Shown: positions 1 through 5,601 of the stretch, piece by piece
How the letters are laid out: each line of letters opens with the position of its first letter
Numbering within the stretch: position 1 is the stretch's first letter
Source: QHCF01 sp003244275
GTDB lineage: Bacteria; Actinomycetota; Acidimicrobiia; Acidimicrobiales; QHCF01
Direction: 5' to 3'
Assembly (NCBI GenBank): GCA_036806345.1
Contig: DAIROT010000091.1
Location: forward strand, 1 to 5,601
DNA length: 5,601 bases
Position numbers and translations under genes: made by a program
The notes under the pieces: generated by a model
Databases searched by the model: none
Told to the model about the DNA's origin: nothing
The model's input: the letters and a program-made list of their open reading frames with translations, nothing else

Positions 1-624
1 TCTGACACCTCTGCGTCCGGCGGTTCCCGCCTGGCTACGCCCGGCGGCCCAGTCCGCCAGTCGTGCCGCCCCGGGCACGAGCACGGCCAAGGCGCCCAGT
101 CCCGCTACCGCCACCGTGGCCGGACAGGTGTCGTCAGCCTTGATCCTGACCACCTCGTGGGCCAGCACCGCTTCGAGCTCGACCAGGCTCAGGCTGGCCA
201 GCAAGCCCGAGGTGGCCACCACGGTGGCGTGGCCCGGTGACCGACCAACGGCCATCACATCGATACTCGGGTGATCGGCCACGGCCAGGCGTGGCTTGGC
301 CACCCCGGCGCCGGCGCAGAGCGAGTCGAGGAGGTTGTGGGCCCGAGGTTGGACGTCCGTATCAGTGGGCTTGGCGCCGGTGAGAGCCAATGCCAGAGGA
401 GCACTCCCCCACCAAACGCCAGCCACCACGACCATGGCGATACCGAGCCCGGCCACCAGCCCGACGACCAGCGCCACGCCGACACCTGTTGCCACGCCCA
501 CCACCAGACCCACGACAACGGCGGTGGCGACAACGAGGACCAATCCGCGGCACCGGTTGGCCTTGATCTGGAATTGCAGTATTTCACGCGCCAGATTGGC
601 AGGCCGAGACGAGGTGACGACCAT
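1..624 (-). CDS. HtpX/M48-like membrane protein with degenerate zinc motif (partial, 3' end off the window)
   Basis: The frame is open from ATG 624 to the left edge (208 residues, C-terminus missing). Residues about 27-73 form a long Val/Gly/Ala-rich hydrophobic stretch, enough for two membrane segments. The rest follows the HtpX/M48 layout: 'GAKPTD' at 83-88, a 'GVAKPRLAVAD' strand at 107-117, 'VGRSPGHATVVATSGLL' at 126-142, then 'ELEAVLAHEVVRIKADD' at 149-165. In active M48 proteases the last segment carries HExxH, which binds zinc. Here H156 and E157 are present but the second His is Arg160. The upstream NAFATGR-type motif reads IDVMAVGR. The zinc site therefore looks lost and the protein may be a pseudoprotease; the third, downstream ligand is outside the window. 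The start is uncertain: GTG 660 is in frame and lies 21 bp after the glycosyltransferase stop, and neither start has a clear Shine-Dalgarno. Family assignment is fairly firm; function is unknown. Confidence 0.75.
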   Translation of the reverse strand, partial: MVVTSSRPANLAREILQFQIKANRCRGLVLVVATAVVVGLVVGVATGVGVALVVGLVAGLGIAMVVVAGVWWGSAPLALALTGAKPTDTDVQPRAHNLLDSLCAGAGVAKPRLAVADHPSIDVMAVGRSPGHATVVATSGLLASLSLVELEAVLAHEVVRIKADDTCPATVAVAGLGALAVLVPGAARLADWAAGRSQAGTAGRRGVR

Positions 625-681
625 GGCGGCCTGTGAGCATAGCGGCAGGGTTCCGGGCACCGGTAGCCAAGACCGGGCTGT

Positions 682-1815
682 TCAGCCGGACAGGAGCTCG
701 GCGTAGAGCGCGGCGTACAGCTCGGCCAGGCGGCTCATGGCAAACTCAGCCGCCCTGCTCTCACCCGCGTCGACCAGGCGCCGGCTCAGACTGGCGTCAG
801 TCAGGACCCGCCGCAGGCCGTCGGCCAGAGCCGGCGCGCAACCTGGTTTGACCAGTAAGGCATCCTGGCCCGAACGGGCCACCCGCCGATAGGCCGAAAG
901 ATCGCTGGCCACGATGGGCGTGCGGGCTGACATGGCCTCCAGCAGCACCACCCCGAAGGACTCGCCGTGCAGCGAAGGGGCGCAAAAGGCATGGGCCCCA
1001 GCCAGGCGAGAGGCCGCTTCGGCATCACCGATCCGGCCCAGCCACTCGACTCCGGCCAGTCCGGCGTGGCGCCGGCGCAAGTCATCGGTCTGGGGACCGG
1101 TCCCCACCACCCAGAGCTGGGCGCCGGCCGGGAGGGTGGCGAAGGCGTCGAGAAGGACGCTGAGGCCCTTTCGCGGCTCGTGGCGACCGATGAACATCAC
1201 CGTTGGTCCTATCGTCGGCCACGGTTGGGCTTTGGCAAATCGATCGATCTCGATACCGTTGAACATCAGCTGATAAGACCCGCCCAGGGCGGCGGTGGCG
1301 GTGGCCATGGCGTCAGCCGAGACGGCGCACCTGGTGGCCAGCCGGTGAGCCAGGAAACGGGGTGCGGGACGCAGCAACGAGTAAGCCCGGCTGGCGCCGG
1401 CCCGATGAAAGGTACCCAGAAGAGGCTGACGGCCAAAGACCAGCAGGGCCAGGGTGGGGCCCGGCGCGAATGGCTCGTGGAGATGGACGACATCAAATTC
1501 CTCGTCGGCCACGGCCCGCATGGTGCGCAGCAGGCAGGGCAGATCGGGCGCGATGGGGGCCACCGAGCCGTTGGAGGCCAGAGGGATCGACCTCCCGAGG
1601 GGAGTGACGCCAACGTCGGGGGGAGGACCGTCGCAGGGGGCCAGCACCCGGGTCTCGTGGCCCTGAGCCCGCAGGGCCCGGGCCAGACCCAGCACCTGGC
1701 CCTGTACCCCTCCCGGCACGGTCAGGCTGTAGGGACAGACCTGGGCCACGCGCACCGCCACACGGTAGACGGCAATCCGCAACCTCGGCAGTTGCGTGGC
1801 TCGTTGTCTAAGCAT
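682..1815 (-). CDS. GT4-family glycosyltransferase, PimA-like (GT-B fold)
   Basis: Retaining GT-B glycosyltransferase of about 357-377 residues, close to the usual length of phosphatidyl-myo-inositol mannosyltransferase PimA, which transfers mannose from GDP-mannose to phosphatidylinositol on the inner membrane face. Visible landmarks are 'VCPYSLTVPGGVQ' at 26-38 (PimA has a near-identical CPYS..VPGGVQ), 'NGSVAP' at 82-87, 'FDVVHLHEP' at 107-115, 'TFHRAG' with His137, the donor-site 'GRHEPRKG' (Arg211, Lys216), and 'HGESFGVVLLEAM' with the ExxxxxxxE glutamates 285 and 293. I give the ATG at 1815, but alignment by eye to PimA puts the natural start at the in-frame GTG 1755, since residues 1-20 have no counterpart. 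It begins 57 bp after the acyl-CoA synthetase stop with no clear terminator between. The family is secure. The exact acceptor is not: neither the PgsA nor the acyltransferase gene that usually flanks pimA in mycobacteria is here, so another mannosyl- or glycosyltransferase of the same clan is possible. Confidence 0.87.
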   Translation of the reverse strand: MLRQRATQLPRLRIAVYRVAVRVAQVCPYSLTVPGGVQGQVLGLARALRAQGHETRVLAPCDGPPPDVGVTPLGRSIPLASNGSVAPIAPDLPCLLRTMRAVADEEFDVVHLHEPFAPGPTLALLVFGRQPLLGTFHRAGASRAYSLLRPAPRFLAHRLATRCAVSADAMATATAALGGSYQLMFNGIEIDRFAKAQPWPTIGPTVMFIGRHEPRKGLSVLLDAFATLPAGAQLWVVGTGPQTDDLRRRHAGLAGVEWLGRIGDAEAASRLAGAHAFCAPSLHGESFGVVLLEAMSARTPIVASDLSAYRRVARSGQDALLVKPGCAPALADGLRRVLTDASLSRRLVDAGESRAAEFAMSRLAELYAALYAELLSG

Positions 1816-1871
1816 GTGCCGAGGCGATGGGCGGCTGGCGATGCGCCTTGAATCTGAGAAGCCCGGTCAGG

Positions 1872-3492
1872 TCAGAGCGGTACCGGCCACTCCGTTTCGA
1901 GCGTGGATACCGCACGGGCCCACTGGTAGTCCGGCTTGCCGGCCAGCTTGCGCACGATGTGGGGGACCACCACTACCCGCTTGGGGACCTTGTAGGCCGC
2001 CAGGCGTTGCCTCACCGCGGCCCGCAAGGTGTCCTCGTTGGCGTTCCCGCCTGGGACCAGGGCGACGACGGCAGTGACCACTTCCCCCCACCGGGGGTCC
2101 TCCACCCCGACGACCACGCAGTCAGCCACCGCCGGGTCAGTCCTGAGGGCCTCTTCCACCTCGTCCGGATAGACCTTCTCACCGCCGGTGTTGATGCAGG
2201 TGGAGCCCCGGCCCAGCAGCATCACCGTTCCCCCCTCCTCCAACCGGGCCAGGTCCCCCGGCACGGCATAGCGCCGGCCGCCGTAGATCGGAAAAGTCGC
2301 AGCAGTGGCGGCTGGGTCCTTGTGATAGCCGATGGGCAGTGGCTCGACGATAGCCAGGCGTCCCACCTGTCCGACGCCGACCGGGCTCCCGTTGGGAGCC
2401 AGCACTGCGCCTCGCTCGGTCAGGCGGAACCGCCCGGTGGCACTGGGCTCACCCGGCCCCACCACGTCCATGGCGAATGGGCCTCCCTCGCTGGATCCCA
2501 GCATGTCGATCATGGTTGCCCGGCAGTGTCGACCCATGTCGACCTTGGCCCTGGCCGACCAGACCAGACCAGAGCTGAACACNNNNNNNNNNGTCACAGG
2601 GCCGACCAGCCGATGCCTCCTGGTCCAGGGCGTCGACCGCCGGACGGGCCATGGCGTCGCCCACCAGTACCAGCTGAGTCACCCCTTCGGCGACCACCGC
2701 CGACCACATCTCCCCGGGCCGGAAGGACCGCTCAGTCAGGAGGACCACCGAGCCTCCGAGCACGAGAGCGGCGATGGAGAAGAAAAAGGCAGTCCCGTGC
2801 ACCAGGGGGCAGGCAGCCAGCGTGACAGGGGACAGGCCGGCCGCTCTGGCGTCGGCGGCCAGGTGCGCCGCGCTCCGGGCGTCCGGGGGGAGGGACAGGC
2901 CGGCGGCTTCGTAGGTGAGGAAGGCGAGCCAGGCAGCCAGATCCCGGTGTCGCCAGAGCACGGCTTTGGGGCGGCCAGTGGTCCCACCGGTACACACCAT
3001 GAACACGTCATCTCCCCGCAGCCGGCACCGGGGCCTGCGCTCTGACTGGCTCACCAGGTTCTCGAACCTGTCGGATCCGGGAACGGCTGGGCTGCCATCG
3101 TCCACCTGGATGAGAGCTGGCCGCCTGGCCAGGTGGCGGACTGCCTGAGTTACCACCGGTCCGAGGCTGCCGTGGAACACCAGCGCCCGGACGTCGGCGT
3201 ACTGCAACACATACGCCAACTCCTCGGGTCCGTAGCGAAAATTGAGGTTGACCGGCGTACTGGCCAACTTGAATGCGGCATAGGCGGCCTCCAGGTACTC
3301 CGGGCAGTTCCAGGTGAGCAGGCCCACGTTGGCACCTGGGCCAACCCCGGCGCTTTCCAGGGCGGTGGCCAGGCGCGCCGCTCGCCCATCGAACTCCTCC
3401 CAGGACAGGTGGCGATCGCCGTTCACTACCGCCGTGCGATCGCCCAACCGGTCGGCGATGAGTTCCCACGCACCGGCGTAGTTGTCGTTCAC
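1872..3492 (-). CDS. FadD-type acyl-CoA synthetase (AMP-forming), interrupted by an assembly gap
   Basis: Adenylate-forming enzyme that would activate a carboxylic acid with ATP and join it to CoA. The N-terminal part (GTG 3492 to 2593, 300 codons) has 'LSWEEFDGRAARLATAL' near residue 29 and the ATP-binding loop 'CTGGTTGRPKAV' at 167-178. The part after the gap (2582-1875, 236 codons) opens with 'VFSSGLVWS' and contains 'DMLGSSE', the 'YAVPGDLARLEEGG' core with its ribose-binding Asp, the hinge 'GRGSTCINTGGEKVYPDEVE', and 'KLAGKPDY' with the catalytic lysine near the C-terminus. Joined, it is about 540 residues, normal for the family. The halves are in different frames across the ten Ns because ten is not a multiple of three; this is a gap-size artefact, not evidence of a broken gene. 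The start overlaps the selenoprotein stop by 4 bp (GTGA), so translation is probably coupled. The GGTTG and CINTGGEK variants match FadD-like synthetases of actinobacteria; the substrate (fatty, steroid-derived or other acid) cannot be told. Confidence 0.9.
2583..2592. other. Assembly gap (10 Ns) inside the acyl-CoA synthetase gene
   Basis: Ten unknown bases. On the minus strand the upstream coding part ends exactly on a complete codon (Asp, 2595-2593) and the downstream part resumes on a complete codon (Val, 2582-2580), so the true missing length should be a multiple of three. In related synthetases a segment like D-LSSL(R/K)-V-x-SSG sits here, which would suggest about 15 missing bases. That number is an inference from family memory. 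Confidence 0.97.
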
Positions 3493-4064
3493 CCGGTCCG
3501 ACCGGCTGCCATCCTGACGGCCGCCACCAGATCGTCCACCGCCGGGCGGTCGTCCGGGCTGGCGGGCACGAACACCCTTACTGCGTTCCCATCCGCCACC
3601 ACTGCATCTCCCCCCAGCTGGAGCGGATCCTCGACCGGCAGATGAATGGCCTCCCCTTTGTCCCTCGCCTGGCGGTAGATTGCCTTGGTGCCCGGCGTCC
3701 AGACCTCACGCAGCGGCAGTCGGCCTAGGCCCAGCTTATGGTAAAGGATGCGCTCGACGTCGGACAGGAATGGCCACGGCCACTCGAGGTACTCGGCCAG
3801 GCTGGCCAGGGCCTCAGCCGGGCTGAAGCCCACCGCCATGATCTCAGCGCCGAGGCTCGCCAGCTCATCGCCATGCTCGCGCACCCTCACGAGGTGCTCC
3901 TGGCATGGCAGTCAGTAGCGGTGTCGAACGAGGGTGACCAGGCCCAGGCGGGGACCAACCCCGAGGTCCACCAGCCCCCCATTGCGGGCGTCAGGCAGGA
4001 CCACCCCGGTCAATGAGATACCCGGGTCAACTGTGTCCGCTGACCGTCCATTTGTATCCGTCAT
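3489..4064 (-). CDS. Selenocysteine-containing peroxiredoxin-like (SelL-related/AhpC-TSA_2) redox protein, Sec at codon 51
   Basis: Reading from ATG 4064 gives 50 residues ending 'TLVRHRY', then an in-frame TGA (3914-3912), then 'LPCQEHLVRVREHG' and an open frame to TGA 3491-3489: 191 residues if TGA is read as Sec. The UGA falls where thioredoxin-fold Prx-like proteins have the first Cys of CxxC, giving U51-L-P-C54. Sequence on both sides of the TGA belongs to one fold: a strand-turn 'GPRLGLVTLVRH' before it; 'ELASLGAEIMAVGFSP' (67-82), 'FLSDVERILYHKLGL', 'LQLGGDAVVADG' (148-159) and 'SPDDRPAVDDL' (169-179) after it, all typical of this AhpC/TSA-like family. The start is fixed by ATGA overlap with the upstream gene, and the stop overlaps the next start as GTGA. 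A SECIS-like hairpin follows the UGA. Likely role: thiol- or selenol-based reduction of peroxides or disulfides in the cytoplasm; the substrate is unknown. The alternative is a TGC-to-TGA mutation or sequencing error. A standard caller would report only the 133-residue part from GTG 3890, which lacks the active site. Confidence 0.86.
3870..3914 (-). promoter_or_regulatory. Bacterial SECIS-like hairpin directly after the in-frame UGA
   Basis: The span contains the UGA codon (3914-3912) and the stem-loop after it. The lower stem is 7 perfect pairs, GCCATGC (3909-3903) with GCATGGC (3876-3870). An internal loop CAGGA/GCGA follows, then an upper stem of 5 perfect pairs, GCACC (3897-3893) with GGTGC (3885-3881), and a 7-base apical loop TCGUGAG (3892-3886). 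The loop Gs lie 22, 24 and 26 bases after the UGA, inside the range known for bacterial SECIS elements read by SelB. The bases also encode protein, as is normal for bacterial SECIS. Pairing was checked by hand; no folding energy was computed. Confidence 0.78.
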
Positions 4065-5371
4065 GGCCGACGGGCGCGGCGCCACGCCTCGATCTCGGGC
4101 TTGAGGTAGACACGCCGTCCAGCCACCCGGTGGGACGGTAGGTCAGCCCGAGTGAGCCGGGCCAGGGTGGCGTGGCTGATGCCGAGGTGACTGGCCGCCT
4201 CGGGCTGGGTAAGCCAGGGACTACTCAAGAGCTCCTCGCTGGGCCGATTGGCACCGAACACGTGGGCCAACAACGATGGTGTCCGAAGGGCGAACCGCGG
4301 CCCATCTTCGCGGGCCTCCACCGCGCCAGACTCGACCCAGGACAGCACCGTCCGACGACTCACCCGAGTGAGAACCGCGGCCTGAGCTACCGTCAGCTCG
4401 TGGGCGTCGAGCAGCCCAGCCATCCCGGCTGGCCCCCGGTAGGCAGCCTCGGCATCGGTCTTCTTCGCTCGCTTGGCCGGGACTGGCGTGGCTCTGGTCG
4501 GCTCGGCCTCGACCTTGGCCGGCTCGAGGCCGGCCCGCTCGAGGCCGGCCGGCTGGCCAGCTGCCGCAGTGACCACGGCCAGCTCGGTTCGAAGGACCGC
4601 ACGATCACATGCCTCGGACACCAGCGCGCTGACCAGCCCGGGGGTCTCCCAGGCCAGATTGTGGCCATGGCCTTGTGCCAGGCGCACCGATAGCCAGGGT
4701 CGACCAACGGCCGCGTCCTCAAGGTTCTCGACCGGGACACACAGGTCCTGGTCCCCGTGGAGAGCCAGGACCGGACGCGGAAATGATCCGTAACGCTCCG
4801 GTAGCTGGGCCTCGATCCAGCAGGACTGGAGCGTTCCCGACAGCGATTCCCAATGGTGGAGAAAGGCGTCCTCGCGCACCTCGGCAGGCAGGCCTGGTGC
4901 GAACCACCGGGCCAGGCGCGGCACCACCGGCCGACCCCCGCAAATGGTTTGGCACAGGCGACGGGCCCGGCCCTCGTGCTCCACCAGCCAGCGGGACAAC
5001 CACCATGGCCCTCGCAGGCCACGACGCCCCTCCTGAGCCGATCGGTACCAGGGCGTTCCCAGGGCCACCACCGCCCGGACGGCTGCTGGCTGGCGGGACG
5101 TATGAGCCAGGGCCACCGTCACACCGGCTTGATGACCCATCACCACGGCCGGTTGATCCAGCACTCCGATCATGTCCAGGGTACGGGCCAGTGCGTCTGC
5201 ATGGCCCTCGGTCGTGTAGCCCAGGTGGGGCCAGGGCGAGCGCCCGAAGCCGAGCAGATCGAAAACGAGGACTCGATGATCAACGGCGAGCTCATCCAGC
5301 ACCCGCCCCCAGTAACGGCTGCTCTCGGCTACGCCGTGAAGGGCAACGACGAGAGGGCCGGATGTGCCCAC
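4061..5371 (-). CDS. Alpha/beta-hydrolase-fold protein lacking the nucleophilic Ser, fused to two C-terminal HTH domains
   Basis: Residue numbers count from GTG 5371 (436 residues). Residues 1 to about 255 are an alpha/beta-hydrolase: 'LVVALHG' with oxyanion-type HG (12-13), 'VFDLLGFGRS' (37-45), the nucleophile elbow 'VVMGHQAGV' (77-84), 'LALHGDQDLCVP' (202-213, acid Asp209) and 'GHGHNLAWETP' (234-244, His237). The elbow should be GxSxG; codon 81 is CAA (Gln), so ordinary serine-hydrolase chemistry is doubtful. Residues about 256-312 are an Ala/Pro/Glu/Lys-rich linker. Two excisionase/MerR-like HTH modules follow: 'LTVAQAAVLTRVSRRTVLSWVESGAV' (326-351) and 'WLTQPEAASHLGISHATLARL' onward (386-433, including 'HRVAGRRVYLKPEIEAW'). 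The start is unsure: strand-like sequence LDVGPLAVWEV is encoded in frame upstream, the frame is open to TAG 5470-5468, and between them only CTG 5401 could start. The stop overlaps the selenoprotein start (ATGA). It may be a ligand-sensing DNA-binding protein; that role is inference. Confidence 0.85.
   Translation of the reverse strand: MGTSGPLVVALHGVAESSRYWGRVLDELAVDHRVLVFDLLGFGRSPWPHLGYTTEGHADALARTLDMIGVLDQPAVVMGHQAGVTVALAHTSRQPAAVRAVVALGTPWYRSAQEGRRGLRGPWWLSRWLVEHEGRARRLCQTICGGRPVVPRLARWFAPGLPAEVREDAFLHHWESLSGTLQSCWIEAQLPERYGSFPRPVLALHGDQDLCVPVENLEDAAVGRPWLSVRLAQGHGHNLAWETPGLVSALVSEACDRAVLRTELAVVTAAAGQPAGLERAGLEPAKVEAEPTRATPVPAKRAKKTDAEAAYRGPAGMAGLLDAHELTVAQAAVLTRVSRRTVLSWVESGAVEAREDGPRFALRTPSLLAHVFGANRPSEELLSSPWLTQPEAASHLGISHATLARLTRADLPSHRVAGRRVYLKPEIEAWRRARRP
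4522..4550. repeat. Two-copy 15-bp tandem repeat in the hydrolase-HTH linker
   Basis: GCTCGAGGCCGGCC occurs at 4522-4535 and again at 4537-4550. On the coding strand it encodes the repeated pentapeptide AGLE(R/P) in the Ala/Glu/Pro linker between the hydrolase fold and the first HTH. The unit is GC-rich and partly self-complementary, so it can look like a terminator stem, but it sits inside an open reading frame. It fits slippage-driven growth of an unstructured linker. Confidence 0.7.
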
Positions 5372-5539
5372 CTCCCAGACGGCAAGGGGCCCGACATCCA
5401 GGCGCGTCGAGGCTGGCGACGGTGCACCTTCGCTCGTGGTGGCCTGTACTGCGCTCGTGCGCGCAAGCTACCAGAGCAGACCTGGCATCGGTACCATCGG
5501 GGTCCACCTGAGCGAGCGACGGAGGTTGGTCATGACAGA

Positions 5540-5601
5540 GGAGGACTGTCAGCGTTCAAGTAATTCCCCAGCTGGAGGCTGAGGCGTTCAAGTAATTCCC
5601 C
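5540..5601. repeat. Two tandem copies of an AT-richer ~30-bp direct repeat at the right edge
   Basis: GCGTTCAAGTAATTCCCC is present exactly at 5552-5569 and 5584-5601, 32 bp apart. Each copy is preceded by a related stretch (GGAGGACTGTCA and GGAGGCTGAG), so the unit may be 28-30 bp. On the minus strand the core reads GGGGAATTACTTGAACGC and lies upstream of the hydrolase-HTH gene, where it could be a repeated operator or part of a promoter region (TTGAAC resembles a -35 element, but I find no convincing -10). The second copy ends exactly at the window end, so more copies may follow. Function unknown. Confidence 0.75.

Noticed and set aside
967..1851. Long plus-strand open frame (294 codons) opposite the glycosyltransferase
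   Set aside because: It is rich in Gly, Arg, His and Gln with no recognisable motif, and is the antisense shadow of a well-supported GT4 gene in high-GC DNA.
1816..1871. Possible terminator between the acyl-CoA synthetase and the glycosyltransferase
   Set aside because: Only a 4-pair GGCG/CGCC hairpin with a 3-base loop and no T-run is visible, too weak to call.
1827..2825. Long plus-strand open frame (332 codons) running through the N gap
   Set aside because: Antisense to the acyl-CoA synthetase, which has all family motifs; the plus-strand product is low-complexity and reads through unknown bases.
3489..3890. Separate 133-residue gene starting at GTG 3890
   Set aside because: It lacks the first strand and the active site of the fold, has no coupling to the upstream gene, and its start lies inside the SECIS-like loop. 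The 191-residue reading with Sec explains the region better.
4515..4560. GC-rich inverted repeats resembling an intrinsic terminator
   Set aside because: Inside the hydrolase-HTH coding frame and explained by the repeated AGLE linker; no T-run follows on either strand.
5534..5550. Inverted repeat GACAG-N7-CTGTC as operator or terminator
   Set aside because: Five pairs only, no T-run, and expected by chance in a window of this size.
5552..5601. Possible start of a CRISPR array
   Set aside because: The repeat is only 18 bp with a 14-bp spacer, the flank of each copy is itself related, and no cas gene is present. A tandem repeat or operator is more likely.

Overview
The window is about 5.6 kb of high-GC bacterial DNA. 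Every gene I can support lies on the minus strand, so transcription runs from high to low coordinates. The GC-rich codon use, GTG starts, a PimA-like GT4 glycosyltransferase and a FadD-type acyl-CoA synthetase suggest an actinobacterium, perhaps of the Acidimicrobiia type. That placement is inference. A run of ten Ns (2583-2592) shows this is draft or metagenomic assembly, and short direct repeats sit at the extreme right edge.

Layout in transcription order: (1) 5371-4061 encodes an alpha/beta-hydrolase-fold protein fused to two C-terminal excisionase/MerR-like helix-turn-helix modules; its usual nucleophile motif GxSxG reads GHQAG. (2) 4064-3489 encodes a thioredoxin-fold peroxiredoxin-like protein of 191 residues with an in-frame TGA at codon 51, exactly where the first redox residue of a CxxC motif belongs (U-L-P-C). 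A strong two-stem hairpin lies directly downstream. I read this as a selenoprotein of the SelL-related/AhpC-TSA_2 type, which a conventional gene caller would truncate to a 133-residue fragment. (3) 3492-1872 encodes a FadD-like acyl-CoA synthetase split by the N gap. (4) 1815-682 encodes a PimA-like GT4 glycosyltransferase. (5) 624 to the left edge encodes the N-terminal 208 residues of an HtpX/M48-like membrane protein whose zinc motif HExxH has become HEVVR.

Genes 1-3 are joined by 4-bp start/stop overlaps (ATGA at 4061-4064, GTGA at 3489-3492). They are very probably one translationally coupled operon: a hydrolase-fold/HTH protein, a selenocysteine redox protein and an acyl-CoA synthetase. 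The glycosyltransferase follows after 57 bp and the M48-like gene 57 bp later (21 bp if it starts at GTG 660), so both could be co-transcribed, but the link is weaker. A shared role in lipid or envelope metabolism with redox protection is possible but is only inferred from proximity.

The best candidate for something new is the 3489-4064 selenoprotein with its SECIS-like hairpin, coupled to a hydrolase-fold protein that lacks its nucleophilic serine and carries tandem DNA-binding domains. That combination could be a ligand-sensing regulator next to a Sec-dependent redox enzyme. No RNA gene, insertion sequence or CRISPR array was seen.
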